NCBI GenBank assembly: GCA_029851415.1
Contig: CM056742.1
Span: 149,053,121-149,117,120, forward strand
Direction of reading: 5' to 3'
Source: Eretmocerus hayati
Lineage: Eukaryota; Arthropoda; Insecta; Hymenoptera; Aphelinidae
DNA: 64,000 nucleotides
In this document: positions 1 through 11,089 of the stretch, piece after piece
Numbering within the stretch: position 1 is the stretch's first letter
Layout of the letters: every line of letters begins with the position of its first letter
The notes under the pieces: generated by a model
Told to the model about the DNA's origin: nothing
The model's database searches: none
Seen by the model: only the letters and a program-made list of their open reading frames with translations
Translations under genes and position numbers: made by a program

Positions 1-2383
1 CTGAGAAACTGCGGATGGTGTGAATCGAGCCTTATTTGAAATATTGCACACTCTCTTGCTATAAAATTATATATTCTGTGCACGAGCATAGCGCACTTCG
101 CTTCGATTGATTTCCCTCGCGAGGCATTCTAAAAACTCGTGTAAATATCGAATGTCAAAAGGATCAATATTTCAACTAGAGCAGAAATTTCATTTCCATC
201 TTCTTACGGATCGTGTCGTAAATATGATGGAGAATTTCGTTGACAAGTTGAAAGGAATTTTGATCCGGATTTCAAAGAGAGTATCATGATAAAAATCGTG
301 TAAATTAGAAAGTAGATGAAAATTTTCAAGATCCAGTACAGGGGATCAACGAGTTGAACGATGTGCTATCGCAAGATGAAAACATTGATGTACAAAGGTT
401 GATAACTTCCTTGAAAGGGATGAAAAATACTTCAACGATTTTAAGACTTCAAAAGCGTTGGAAATTGCAGAAGCTGTTTTGCACGTTACCTATCCTTTGA
501 AAGATTCTCATTATCAGAAAATTCATCTCAAAATAACCGTACCTTTAATGTTGTGAGAATTGTACGAAGGCTAGTTGATCTACCGTGAAGAGAATATCCA
601 ATCTGAGCAACAAATCAATGCATAAAGAGAAGGCAACGATTATCTTGAGTTTGTAGAACTAATTCCTGCTTATTAACGATGAAGCAAGGCTTAGAAGTTT
701 GTCGAAACAAAATTTGCAGTATGAATCGCGAAATTCTGACAGACTCATTCACGTGTGTGGCAAAGAGTATAGCCCCCGCGCAGGGCATAGGTAATCATTA
801 TCCGCACGCGAGTGAAATTCACAAGAAGATTCCTTTCCAAGATTCGAAAATTTCAACTCTCTCATCTACTTTGCGGGTTATCTGAGTATCTAAGAAATGA
901 AGAAAAAGAATGAGAGAAATAGAGAGAAAGGACGAAGGATTGGAAGAGTTGGTACCGAAGGATAAATAACGCAAAAAAGTTATGAACAAGACCGGAGGCA
1001 AGAGGCCCAGTTGGAAAACTTTCATATTTGCCATGTTGCTGATGGTGTTGCAACTATGTAGGGAAGAATAAGCGCAATCATTTTACGATTTTTTAATAAC
1101 GGATGTTGTTTCTTATCTTGTCATTTTATCGCTACGGTTTGTGAATATTTTACTGTTTCGTTGAAGAGAAAGTTTCCTTCCTAAAAGTATTTCCGCGCTA
1201 TTGTTGTTTTTTTCGTTTTTTCGTGAATCTTTTGAAATCATGGGAATTCATCTCAGCATCATTTTTACGACTCAATCATTTTGTTGAAAATGTGACGAAA
1301 AAATGTGAGTTGCAGCACTTTGCACTTGTTGTACAATCTTTAAATGGCATACAAGGACTGTAATAATTTGTAAATGAATGTAATCGAAATCGTGTTGAGT
1401 TGAAAAAAGCTATCGGGCGATATTTTTTTCGTCAAGATGAGCTTTTGCACGACTAATGATGAGCGGATAGTAAAAATATCAGATAAAAAACATTGTTGGT
1501 AAGTTTTGAACTTGTAGGACTTGCAATTGTTCGCCCAATTTTTTATAAAAATAATGAACAGAAAACTTCACACAAAAAATGCACGTGTCAAACAGCACGC
1601 TCTTCTTTTGTTAAAAAGTCCAATTTTCGGGACGCACCATAGTGAAGTCTTAATCAAGAGATAGATGAGATTCAGATGAGATAACGGGTTTACATGATAA
1701 ACAGTACTTCGATCGAATAATAACAGCAAGAGAAAATCATCTGATGCCCACTCAGTTGATCAATAAAAGTGAGTAAGGTATTTGCTGTCATATATGTAAA
1801 TAACGAAAATGTATAGGCTCTCATATGTATGAGTCGCGTGCAAGCTTACCATCAAATACAGAGTTAAATAAACCGACAAAACACAGCATCCGGATGCATC
1901 TACTAGATACACTGTAAACGATTAGTCACAATCGGTTCACCGCAATCGAATTACCACTATAAAGCTACGGATGCTCGCGAAGCGATATAGACACGATATG
2001 TAACATACCTCAATTGCGCGTAACACTGCAAGCTCCACCGTACCTACAGCCACCTCACAAACATGTTATACGTGCAGGGTATTGGTAAACGAAAGCAAGC
2101 AGTTGCACAAGATCGAGGCCGTAAGAACATCGAGAGCATCGTCATCATCATCGCCAAAAGCGTCACGTCTTCGTCGTCGCTCTCGAGCGATCATTGACCT
2201 GCTATTCTAACTCGATTTTTTTGCTTTTTCGTCTCATACTCGGCCTCATCAGCCTGTATACGTGTACAATGAATCCAATACAAGTAACCCCTCAAGATCG
2301 GATTTGCGGTCATCTCATATGTGATCGGTACTGATGGCGCTTACCGATCCGTCCTTTATAAAATACATTTACAAGAATTGATA
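1..2383. other. Left flank without an identified gene
   Basis: I see no recognisable gene here. A short open frame on the + strand around 320-490 and a serine- and threonine-rich frame at 679-885 look weakly protein-like but match no family I know and have no convincing splice sites. The stretch from 1050 to 2380 is AT-rich and featureless apart from short homopolymers. Confidence 0.5.
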
Positions 2384-3194
2384 CAGGCGTCCCTTGGTAA
2401 CCGCGGTTTTGGAAAATGCACTCTTACTTTGGTAACCGCAGTTTGGATCTTGGTAACCGTGGTTTCTTCCTTGCCATCCCTATGCTTTTCAAAAAAATTC
2501 AGAACATCAATATACTTGTGCTATTTCTTGGTCCCTTTTATTAGTAACCATATTACCAAACATTAATTCGCAGGAGAATAATACCAAGAATTTGTGAACA
2601 TTGTCGATGAAAGAATCAATGTTCTGCACGGCTTATCATCTTTTGTTTAGATCCCACAACAAAAAATACCAAAACTCTTGTTCACATGCATTGATTGTGA
2701 ATAACAAGATTCGAGAGTGAGAGTTAAAGAATATCGGAAAAGAGGGTACGAATACCGCCAGCCGAAGAAACTCCTACTAAGGGACCAATAAAGTTCACGA
2801 CTTTGAGAGGAGAACTCAAAATTTCTGATCAACTTGAATCAGGTGCGAGAGTGCAGAAGTGGCACGCAGATACCCAGTCGATCAATCAACAAAAAGAAAT
2901 ATTCGTGATAGTGGGAGACGATCACAGATAACTGATTTCTATGAGGGGAAATGATTTTATCGTGTTGTACAGTAGTTTTTCATAGTGTTGAGATCAAGAA
3001 AATGGGGCTTTGAAAAATTGCAATGAGGTGGAATTTGAATTTTTTTACTGTAAGTACCCTATTTCAGACAGGAATCCGCGGATGTTGGAACCGATCCCTC
3101 CTTTTCCCATAAGCCCGATGCTTCGGTAACCGCGGTTTTGGTAACCGCGGTACCTCTCCGGAACGTATCCCCCGGGGTTACCGAGGGACGCCTG
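2384..3194. mobile_element. Non-autonomous Tc1/mariner-like element with TA target duplication
   Basis: The left end reads TA-CAGGCGTCCCTTGGTAACC and the right end is its inverted copy, GGTTACCGAGGGACGCCTG-TA. A TA dinucleotide at 2382-2383 and 3195-3196 is the expected Tc1/mariner target duplication. Inside, the motif GGTAACCGNGG recurs near 2396, 2431, 2452, 3125 and 3140, clustered next to each end, which could be transposase-binding subterminal repeats. No transposase frame is recognisable, so this is a short derivative depending on an enzyme from elsewhere. The superfamily follows from TIR and TA; the exact family is unknown. Confidence 0.7.
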
Positions 3195-3377
3195 TATAGC
3201 TATGGGTATGATATAGTATATGCTGGCACGTGGACGGTAGAGAGTCGATGCAGCACATTGAGTGAGCTCAGAAAGCGGTGCATTGCATCTATCGCACAGG
3301 CCGATGCACCCGAGAGAGGGCTCAAGGTCGTAGCCGGTGTTGCGCGAGAGCGGGGCAAGTATCCGTAAAGTACTTAC

Positions 3378-3476
3378 ACCATCAAGCGCCTCGCAAATAT
3401 AACTCAAGACTTTCGCCCGAACTCGATTTGCGAATACTGCGTTGGTTTCGAGTTGTACTTCGTTTGAAGTACTCAT
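3378..3476 (-). CDS. Possible first coding exon of an unidentified - strand gene
   Basis: On the - strand an ATG at 3476 opens a frame beginning MSTSNEVQLETNAVF and runs 33 codons to a strong donor, GGT followed by gtaagt, at about 3377. The open frame continues past the donor to 3045, but that part runs into the Tc1-like element. The peptide has no domain I recognise. No partner exon was found to the left, so this may be chance. Confidence rests only on the ATG, the open frame and the good donor. Confidence 0.15.
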
Positions 3477-3479
3477 AGG

Positions 3480-5600
3480 TAAGGGAGTCCATTACAAGGA
3501 TTGCTCGTGGATGGGTATATCGATACGATCGATATGTACGACTTTGCGATACGATTCGATTGCTCGAAGATGAAATCGATCCCGGATATCGATCGATTGT
3601 CTCACTGAGTTATTTGCCGACAGACCTGAGTGCAATTCCTTTGCAAGACACAATATTATTTCGGTGACAAATGGTACTTTACGAGGCACTATTTTCTTGA
3701 GGGTGATTGTTATGTAATATGATGAGTTAATTAAGGATCGATGCACTCTATCGGGTTCATCGATTTCGATCATAAATCGAGATCGAGATGCGTATCCCTG
3801 TGCATCGTTATGGCTGCGGGTCGTTACGTAACGCTCCAAATCATTCATTTAATTCTACAGTGATGAGTTCGTTGACTGCGCATCGTTGCACCTTCTAAGT
3901 ACTTCCGCGCGTAAAATTGCTTCCACTCGGCTTCCACAACTCGTTATGAATCTATAGACAATGATTGCGACACCTCATTGATGACATCTCGTTTCAACCT
4001 ACTTCGATTCTTTGGAAAATTGTTGCGCAGTAGTTATTCTAACCTCAAAACGTAACACGTTTACCGCCACGAATTATTGTAGGTAGTAGTCACGCAACGC
4101 AACAGAACAAATTTTGTACAAAATTACTCAAATTTGCGGTGTAATTCTCTCCATCTTCTGTGCGAAGTGTATATAATAACGATGGAATTACGTCTCAGCA
4201 CTAATGGAGACTCTGATGGTGGTGCTGCGTGTGTGATGTTGAACTCCATAAGGTCGCATAGCGGCCAAGTTCAAGTCGCACGCACGCAACGGATTCTAAA
4301 CTGGATCGTTTCCACGATTCAATGTAAATGTAATTGCAATCGTTATTATACCTACATATAGTCCTCTTAGAAACGAGACATAGAACAGGATAGACTGGGA
4401 GTGCATAGAAACCCTTGGTGCACTCGTACGCTATATGTCATTCTTGTTAGTCGCTTCAAAGAGTTGAAAATTGTACGAAGCTGTTCAATATGAGACAGAT
4501 ATTCTCTGTTACTTCTTATCGGTGATTCTGCGTGGGAAATAAGATTGGAAACCTTTTTCAAAGAAAATGTGAACGGAACAATTTTTATATACCAGATTGT
4601 AAATTAATAGTCCCAGTCCGAGAGTCTTGTCAGTAGCTAACAAATTACATTGAGCGAATCTTTTGCAAAGTTCTAGATAACTCAAGACATGAATAGAATT
4701 AGCGGATTTATTTTCGATTTTTGAAAAGAGTTTGTAAGAAAAGTTACAAGTAAAGAAGAACAACCTTCACAATCTCGTGGTTCTGATATAGGATAACAAT
4801 AAATCTATTATAATCACTCAAATCTCAAAATGTAATTTTCTATCCTACTTTGTATCCCTGGGATGATTTACTCGACTACTCAGTTGTGTGCAAATATGTG
4901 TTTAGGCGCAAGAAAGATTGTCAAAACTCGCTGTGCCACTCGCACTGCTCACGAGACTGCTCATAATATGATGTACCGAATAAATATTCATTTCTTCTAG
5001 AAAATTCCCTAATAGACTCCACCATTTTGGATTCAAAATCTTTTATGTTGTGCAAACATACGATTCGAGTTGGATTGAGTCGAGAGGAGCGTCTTCAATT
5101 TTGCCCGGTCCACGTGGCTAATTAAAGGCGATTCCACTCTTTTAGAATCAGTGTCTTTTGATCATCCGTCGACTCGAGATGAACTTTGAGAGCAGATGCG
5201 CCCAGTAGGCTACCATTTCTCTTATATTTTTATTCTGAAAGGCAAAGCTAGTAAATAAACGCATGACGAAACTGCTATCGGTATCTATACATATAAAGCT
5301 TTTTCCTTTGCCCTACCCTCCCCCCCCCCCTCCATCAGTACCTACTCCGCGTAAATAGTCATAAAGCTTATACTAGTGATGCTATAGAGCTTTACTTTTC
5401 GAGAAGCGAATCTTCCTTGTGACTTCTTTGTCGCTTATAAGTACGCTGCAGACTCCGGGCCGTCTCGTTTCGCCTCGCTCGAGCGTTGCGGAGCCCTTTT
5501 TTGATTCCAAAATAGATAAAAGCCAGCCCCAATTAGCTGAGTTTTCCCTCCCTATATAACATCTCGACGACAACGACGACGAGTATTTCATCCATGAAAC
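3480..5600. other. Gene-poor stretch
   Basis: No gene was identified. A 118-codon - strand frame (3492-3848) is open but matches nothing known. A run of about ten C residues lies near 5320, and a TATATAA at about 5552 is an isolated TATA-like match without a downstream coding exon. Confidence 0.45.
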
Positions 5601-5628
5601 ATCTATCTATCTATCTATCTATCTATTA
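5601..5628. repeat. (CTAT)n microsatellite
   Basis: About seven tandem copies of the tetranucleotide CTAT, directly visible. Confidence 0.9.
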
Positions 5629-5844
5629 TTCCAACCTCTTCTTGCAAAGCTCAATTCCGCGCACTCGACGTTCCGGAAACAATTGGATTGTAATGTTTGT
5701 CTTTCGCTGCAGTATTATAGAGAGATTTGAAGATCCAATGATCGATGGTCAATTGAAGGGGGATAAAACGACGTTGGCAAGGGTGATAAAGCTGAAAGTA
5801 TCTATATCTATACGTAATTGATTGAAATTGTAACATGTACTTAC

Positions 5845-6049
5845 GAGAATGTCGTTGATAACCTCATGCTCATCGAGAAGGACGACCTTGCAGTGCAAAA
5901 GTCTTGGCCTCCGATTTGTCGATGGTCTCAAACCTGGACATAACCAATCTACGACCATCGTAAAAAGTCAAACGAGCACCACCTGTGCCCTCTTCCAAAT
6001 CGATGTTGACTATCTGCTGCTGTTGTACCTCATGTTGGCGCAACAGTTC
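5845..6049 (-). CDS. Long internal exon of an unidentified gene, with an apparent one-base frameshift
   Basis: On the - strand the acceptor ttttgcag precedes an exon that starts in phase 0 with ELLRQHEVQQQQIVNIDLEE and continues through GGARLTFYDGRR and ETIDKSEAKTFALQ. That frame hits TGA at 5870-5872. The next frame over, however, reads KVVLLDEHEVINDIL straight up to a strong donor, gtaagtac, at 5844. If one extra base near 5885-5890 is removed, the exon is 204 bases, phase 0 to 0, with one continuous sensible peptide. That matches the phase of two candidate upstream exons at 25168-25236 and 38544-38576. The extra base may be an assembly error, a polymorphism or a real break. Alternatively the protein simply ends at the TGA. 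I do not recognise the family. The Q-rich, basic lead-in would suit a nuclear regulator, but that is inference. Confidence 0.5.
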
Positions 6050-6734
6050 CTGCAAAATGACAAGTATTTCTATTCTGTATTCAACTGATATATTTATTCA
6101 TATTCTTCAGATCATAGATGTCGATGATGTGAAAAGTGAGGTTATAGACCCTGGTGGACTCTGGGTGTGGTATTTAATGGGGAAATGATCAGTCGTTGGA
6201 GGTGAGGGGCAAGATCAAGTACTGCTCACCACACAGCCTGAGAAGAGGGATTGAACGAGCAGGGCGGGTCGTTCGCCCCACGAGATTATCTCGTTAATTA
6301 ATCAGGTTGGAAATTAGAGGTCCGAGCAGCCCGCTCTGATCAGATTTACTCTTCACGTGGAAGTGAGCATTCTACCTTGGATACTCAAAGTTCGAGGCGC
6401 ATCGTGTTAGGAAGCTTTACAGTTTTTCTTCGTTGCATACAGGCTGCATTTTCCATGAGAAATTTCCAATACATGAACCTATCAGTGTGGTCCGCGACAT
6501 AGCAGGGTTTCATCATGAGTGTGAGGTTAGGTTGGTATATTTTTGGGTTATACACGGTGCATGAAAATTATGATGTATATTTTCGAAGTAATGAAATGAT
6601 CGAAAATAACGATTAAGAAGTGTGATATAATAATGCATGATAATAGAAGAGACACTGAATTTTTCGTACAAGTAACACGTATCGAGAAGTACGATTGCGT
6701 CAGTAAATAAAACGTTGTTTTCGTCGCGCTGTGC

Positions 6735-6905
6735 GGAAAAGTGTCTTTTCCACACTGATTTTCCACTTACTCGCACAGTTTGTCGAAAAACACAGTTCGA
6801 TACACGTTTGTAAAACCTATTTTTCTCATCCTTGTGTTGATTGAAACCCATCACTCATCGGACGCGAAAAAAGGTTTCCCGCCCTTGTATCAAAATATAC
6901 TATTT
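6735..6905. mobile_element. Hairpin repeat, copy 1 of a two-copy family
   Basis: The core (about 6798-6900) pairs CGATACACGTTTGTAAAACC with an inverted GGTTTCCCGCCCTTGTATC arm. The whole unit, including the upstream CACAGTTTGTCGA block, recurs at 18525-18740. The shared order of blocks and similar spacing identify an interspersed foldback MITE family. No coding capacity is seen. Confidence 0.65.
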
Positions 6906-7300
6906 TACTCTGTTGTCAATCAATTGACTGAAAATAAATTTTGGGATTCCTCATTAGTGTCATTTCATACCACGTAATTTAAATCATATCAATGATTCTG
7001 CCCAGTAGATTGAAGCTAAAAAAACAACTCTACATACATCATGACGGAACAAAACTGTTGATGGAACCTCAACCTGTCGAGGTTACATCCCCGAATCGAT
7101 GTTTTCAATGGCACGAGCTCAACGTATCTTATCTCATTGCGAGGTTCATTACAAAAAATTCAAAATGAGACGATTCTTGCAAAAAATATCAAGGTATACC
7201 AAATTGACAGGCTCCGAAAGGAAAAAAATTACGTGAGGTACAATGGATCCCAAAGTCATACGCAATATCTGTATACTGCAAGCCATCTGTGACATATCTA

Positions 7301-7630
7301 ACCAGGAGAGGTCATCACATCCGGATCACAGATTTGGCTGAAACTTTGGGAATAGTTTTCTTTTAGTGCCAAAAGATGAAACCCAAAATTCTAGACCCTA
7401 ACGTTCAAGCGTTTTCGAGCTACAGCCAAGAACATTAGCGTTGCCCATATAGGCCCGTGTTAAAAATCATACCTATAGGTGTACCTGCAATGCTAATGTC
7501 CGTGGCTATAGCTCAGAAACGCTTGAGCGTTAGGGTTTATAATTCTGGGTTTCATCTTTTGGCACCAAAAGAAGACCATTCCCAAAATTCCATCCAAATC
7601 CGTGATCCGGATGTGATGACCTCTCCTGGT
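7301..7630. mobile_element. 330-bp palindromic MITE
   Basis: The left arm starts ACCAGGAGAGGTCATCACAT and the right arm ends with its inverse, ATGTGATGACCTCTCCTGGT. The two arms pair for roughly 150 bases each, with scattered mismatches, leaving a short centre. No target duplication is obvious and there is no coding capacity. A transcript across it would form a long hairpin. Confidence 0.75.
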
Positions 7631-8618
7631 AAGTAAAATAATTGTAAGTCTGAATATCCAGAGGCGAGAGTCGTCTGATGCGCGAGCAGTGCTCAAGTCA
7701 TCGAGTTGTACTTTGCAAAAAACTCAAGAGCTTTATATGCTCTTCGTTTGCCTTCCCCATGCATGCACTTATTCACCCTTGAGTTTTTGCTCTCATTTTC
7801 CAAAATCAGCAATTCCGCATGAGCGGAGATCAAATTTCGGTAAACTGCAAGGGTTGCATGCACCAAAGATGTAACAAGTACGCATAAGTACACATTGGAG
7901 CTTCACATAACGAGACTCTTTGAGATATTCCAGCACGTTAAGCGCTCAATTTAAAGTGTACCCTCAATATATGTACGGAGACTTCCTCAAAAATCTACCT
8001 GTTATAAGTGCATTTCAGGATATTTAAAATCTGTAGTATTGCAAGCCACTTTTGCGGCATTCGTTCAAACTGCAAAAGCAGCGCCCACGCGGTACATGCA
8101 TAGGGGATCAAGTATCTTGCTTGAGTCTTGCTTTTGCAGTTGACGTGGGTGTAGTACACACATAAGTATCTAACTGCAAGCTCTCACAGCAGAATAGATG
8201 AAATGCATTCTTGTTTCCCTGCACGGTCTATGATTTTTTGAGCTAATTTTCTTCGTGTTCCATTGTGCACAGAAATGCAGAAAGATATAGAAATCCAGCT
8301 AACCCTTTTTCCAGTATTTTCCTTGGTACAGATATTAGAACATGAGTATATCTTTGAAGTTCAGTTATATCCTGCGTATTTAAGAAAGGAAGTATCTCCA
8401 AGTTTGTGTGCACTGTACATGTACACTATGCAAGCAAGTACTTTGGTTCTATATATTGTTTTGCAGTGCCCTGTTGCTCATCCTTACGCCACGCCGATAC
8501 GGAATGGCAAAACTTTTCTCGCTCTGTGTATAACGCTTGCAAGCATCGTATACTTACAACAGAAGCTCGTCTTTACCGTTCTTGCTATAGTGTACATCTC
8601 CGAGCTGTTGCTTTTCCG

Positions 8619-8640
8619 TTGCTGCTGCTGCTGCTGTTGT
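8619..8640. repeat. (CTG)n microsatellite
   Basis: A short run of CTG/TGC trinucleotides in a pyrimidine-rich context. It makes cysteine or leucine runs in spurious frames and is not evidence for a gene. Confidence 0.8.
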
Positions 8641-9886
8641 ACATTTACATCTGGCAAAGCGGAGCGAGGGTTGACGACTTTGCTCTCTTCTCATATACTG
8701 TAACTCTTGTGCGAACTAATGCCTCAATGTGTGTGTGAGTGAGTGTGTACTACATACAAGTACTCATATGAGGTTATATGTGCGAGATACATGGTGCATC
8801 ACCTGTATGTATGTACTCGGTAAACTTCTTTTCGTTCGCTCACCTCTTTCTGAGTGAGTCTCGTCTTTTCTTCCATTTGCCCTCTCACAAGTCATATCTT
8901 GTAAAACGACTTCGTCACGCTCTTATTCTTATAGGTTAGGTGTATAAGTACCATCGTTGCGCTCAGAACTAGTTTTCCTTCGATCGAGGAAACTCGAAAG
9001 GATATCGACATTGCTGTATGTGAGTATGTACATACATATATATGCTGAGATCTAACTCCTGATAATAGGTGACTTTTGGCCATTTTGATTTGGAAATATT
9101 GACAAATTTTGAAATTGAACATTTGATGAATATTCCCCTTAAAATTATACGAAATTTTATCCGAAATTTTCTCAATAATGGGGAACAAACCTTTCCTGTT
9201 GTGTGAATTCCAAGCCCATAATCTTTCATTGGTCGCAAGAACGTTACGATTGATTCGCTTTCTTCACGACAATTCCATTCCAAAAAATACTGTGCGAAAT
9301 TTTGAATTCATTCAAAGAATGGGATTGTTAGACGAAATCACAATAGAAAATCTTCAGTTCAAGATAACATAACCTAAAGCATATGCAAATTTCAAATGAA
9401 ATGAAAATAGGATCCGCCATTACTTTTTGAAATTTTGAATTTTGACCAGTAAGTCTATTGTAGACGAAGCTGTAGGTGTGAGGAAGAATGCACTCAAGAC
9501 GATTCATACTCGAACTTTGGTGCCAGTGAGCATTCTTATAAAACGCAGTCGAACAAGACTCAATCACCGATTAGCTGCCGATACCATATGCAAACCGTTC
9601 GTAACGAGCTCTCAAACCCTCAACGATGGTTCTTGTAGCCTCTTATACCCTTTTTCTCACATATTTATGCATTCAATTTGCCTTTCTAATGACGAGCTGG
9701 TCTGCGAATAACTTCCGCGATAGAGAACCTGCGCTCAACATCTACCCTTACAACTTTGTCTTTGTTTTGTTAAAATTGCATTGAGGATGAATGTTTTATA
9801 AAATCCTACAAATAATTTCAACGAATGCTGTCGATCTTCAATGAAATGCGGACAATATTAACGCGTTTGAATGATTATCAGCTCAC

Positions 9887-9952
9887 CCTATTTTGTCGCC
9901 TTGAACATGCCACTTTTATCCAACGGATATTGTCCATGAAATTATTGACATG
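9887..9952 (-). CDS. Candidate small exon on the - strand (phase 0 to 0)
   Basis: A 66-base open stretch lies between an acceptor ttatggcag and a donor gtgagc on the - strand and reads HVNNFMDNIRWIKVACSRR plus QNR. It starts and ends in phase 0, so it could be inserted between the 25168-25236 and 5845-6049 exons without disturbing frame. The polypyrimidine tract is weak and the peptide is unrecognised, so it could easily be chance. Confidence 0.2.
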
Positions 9953-10200
9953 CTGCCATAACTCTACAAGATCAAAAACGACACGTTTTGACAATCTTTC
10001 TTCGCGAGCAGAAAAATTTTCACTTTCTCGTAAAAACCGTGTTACATCAGAAAATTATTCTCATTATGATTTTTACCGTTAAATTACGTCGATAACTTCC
10101 TGCTGGTTTGGGTGATTCGTGAAAGAATCTAAGAAGTTTTCCATAAATTACATTATTAGAGCCTTAAGGGATGCCTTTTTCAATTGCTCATCCTGTATAA

Positions 10201-10946
10201 CTGTCGCAACCATTTGGTAGAATTAGCCGATTCGTTTTCAGAAATTTCATTCTACAATCGGGCTAGCCTTTTGGCCAAACGGCTGCCTGCCTTTGGCCTT
10301 TCAACCAACAGGCGAAGGGCGGGGGGGGGGAGTTAAACACAGTAGATATCACCGGTGTCATAAATGATAGAAAAATCACGCTTCGAGAGACATTGTTGAG
10401 ATCGTCTATGTTCGGAAGACAAGGTTTCCAGCGGTGTAACTGCCAGCGCTCAAAATTCCAATGTCAAACAAAGGAATGCTCTTGTTTTGAGAAAAATTTG
10501 ATATGTAGTTCTGGGTGTCATTCAAGTTTGTCGTGTACTAATAAGAATTTATGTTTGACGATTGATGAAACAAAGTGACCAAGAACTATATACGAGTTAT
10601 CTAGTTTGTACCATATTAGTATGACAGACGATTGAACTCTAGAGATGAATATTATATGACTCACCCTTACCCTCTACATACGATTCATTTGCAGATTCAA
10701 AGTATGTACAAAGTTCGGCCACATTAGTATGTGTCCGAGCCTCGTCCGAGTCGATCACGAACCGTCCATACGATCGGGCTGACCCTTCTTCGCCTCCTTG
10801 GCCAAAGGAGCGAAAGGCGGGCAGCCGTTTGGCCAAAAGGCTAGCCCGATTGTAGAATGAAATTCCTGAAAACAAAATGGCGCCGTTTGGGTATAAGGGG
10901 CTAGCCTTCTAGCCAAACGGCTAGTTCTAATAAGTGGCTGCGACAC
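10201..10946. mobile_element. Inverted-repeat DNA element carrying a cysteine-rich ORF
   Basis: The left end (TGTCGCAACCA..TTTCATTCTACAATCG..GGGCTAGCC..GGCCAAACGG) recurs in inverted form at the right end. This gives terminal repeats of about 100 bases, interrupted on the right by an insertion of about 44 bases. The palindromic AGCCNTTTGGC units are repeated within the arms. The body holds the CXC-like ORF at 10408-10575. No target duplication could be defined. The class of transposon is unknown. Confidence 0.6.
10408..10578 (+). CDS. CXC-like cysteine-rich peptide fragment, transposon-derived
   Basis: The frame encodes about 56 residues with the pattern CxC-x6-C-x4-CxC-x6-C-x3-CH-x4-C followed by N. 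This resembles the tesmin/TSO1 (CXC) type zinc-binding fold that often sits at the C-terminus of arthropod transposon integrase-like proteins. Key residues are CNC near the start, CSC in the middle and GCH near the end. The frame is short and has no catalytic domain, so it is a fragment or a domain carried by the surrounding inverted-repeat element. The family call is from motif spacing only. Confidence 0.5.
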   Translation: MFGRQGFQRCNCQRSKFQCQTKECSCFEKNLICSSGCHSSLSCTNKNLCLTIDETK

Positions 10947-11084
10947 ATCGATGGCCCAGAGTGAAGAGGAACTATCCGAAAATTTCTGGTTGAACGGAAT
11001 TATCTTGTATTAAATTTTATACAAGATGGTTCCGCTCAACCAGAAATTTTCAGATAGTTCCTTTATACTCTAGGACATCGATAT
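10946..11084. mobile_element. Small hairpin MITE next to the CXC element
   Basis: The arms GGAACTATCCGAAAATTTCT and AGAAATTTTCAGATAGTTCC pair over roughly 60 bases around a tiny loop near 11015, and the pairing extends outward to ATCGATG / CATCGAT. It directly abuts the right end of the 10201-10946 element, so the two may belong to one composite. Confidence 0.7.
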
Positions 11085-11089
11085 ATTAA

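Noticed and set aside
8843..8885. - strand exon MEEKTRLTQKE ending at a gtgagc donor
   Set aside because: Very short, low-complexity composition, weak acceptor, and no partner.
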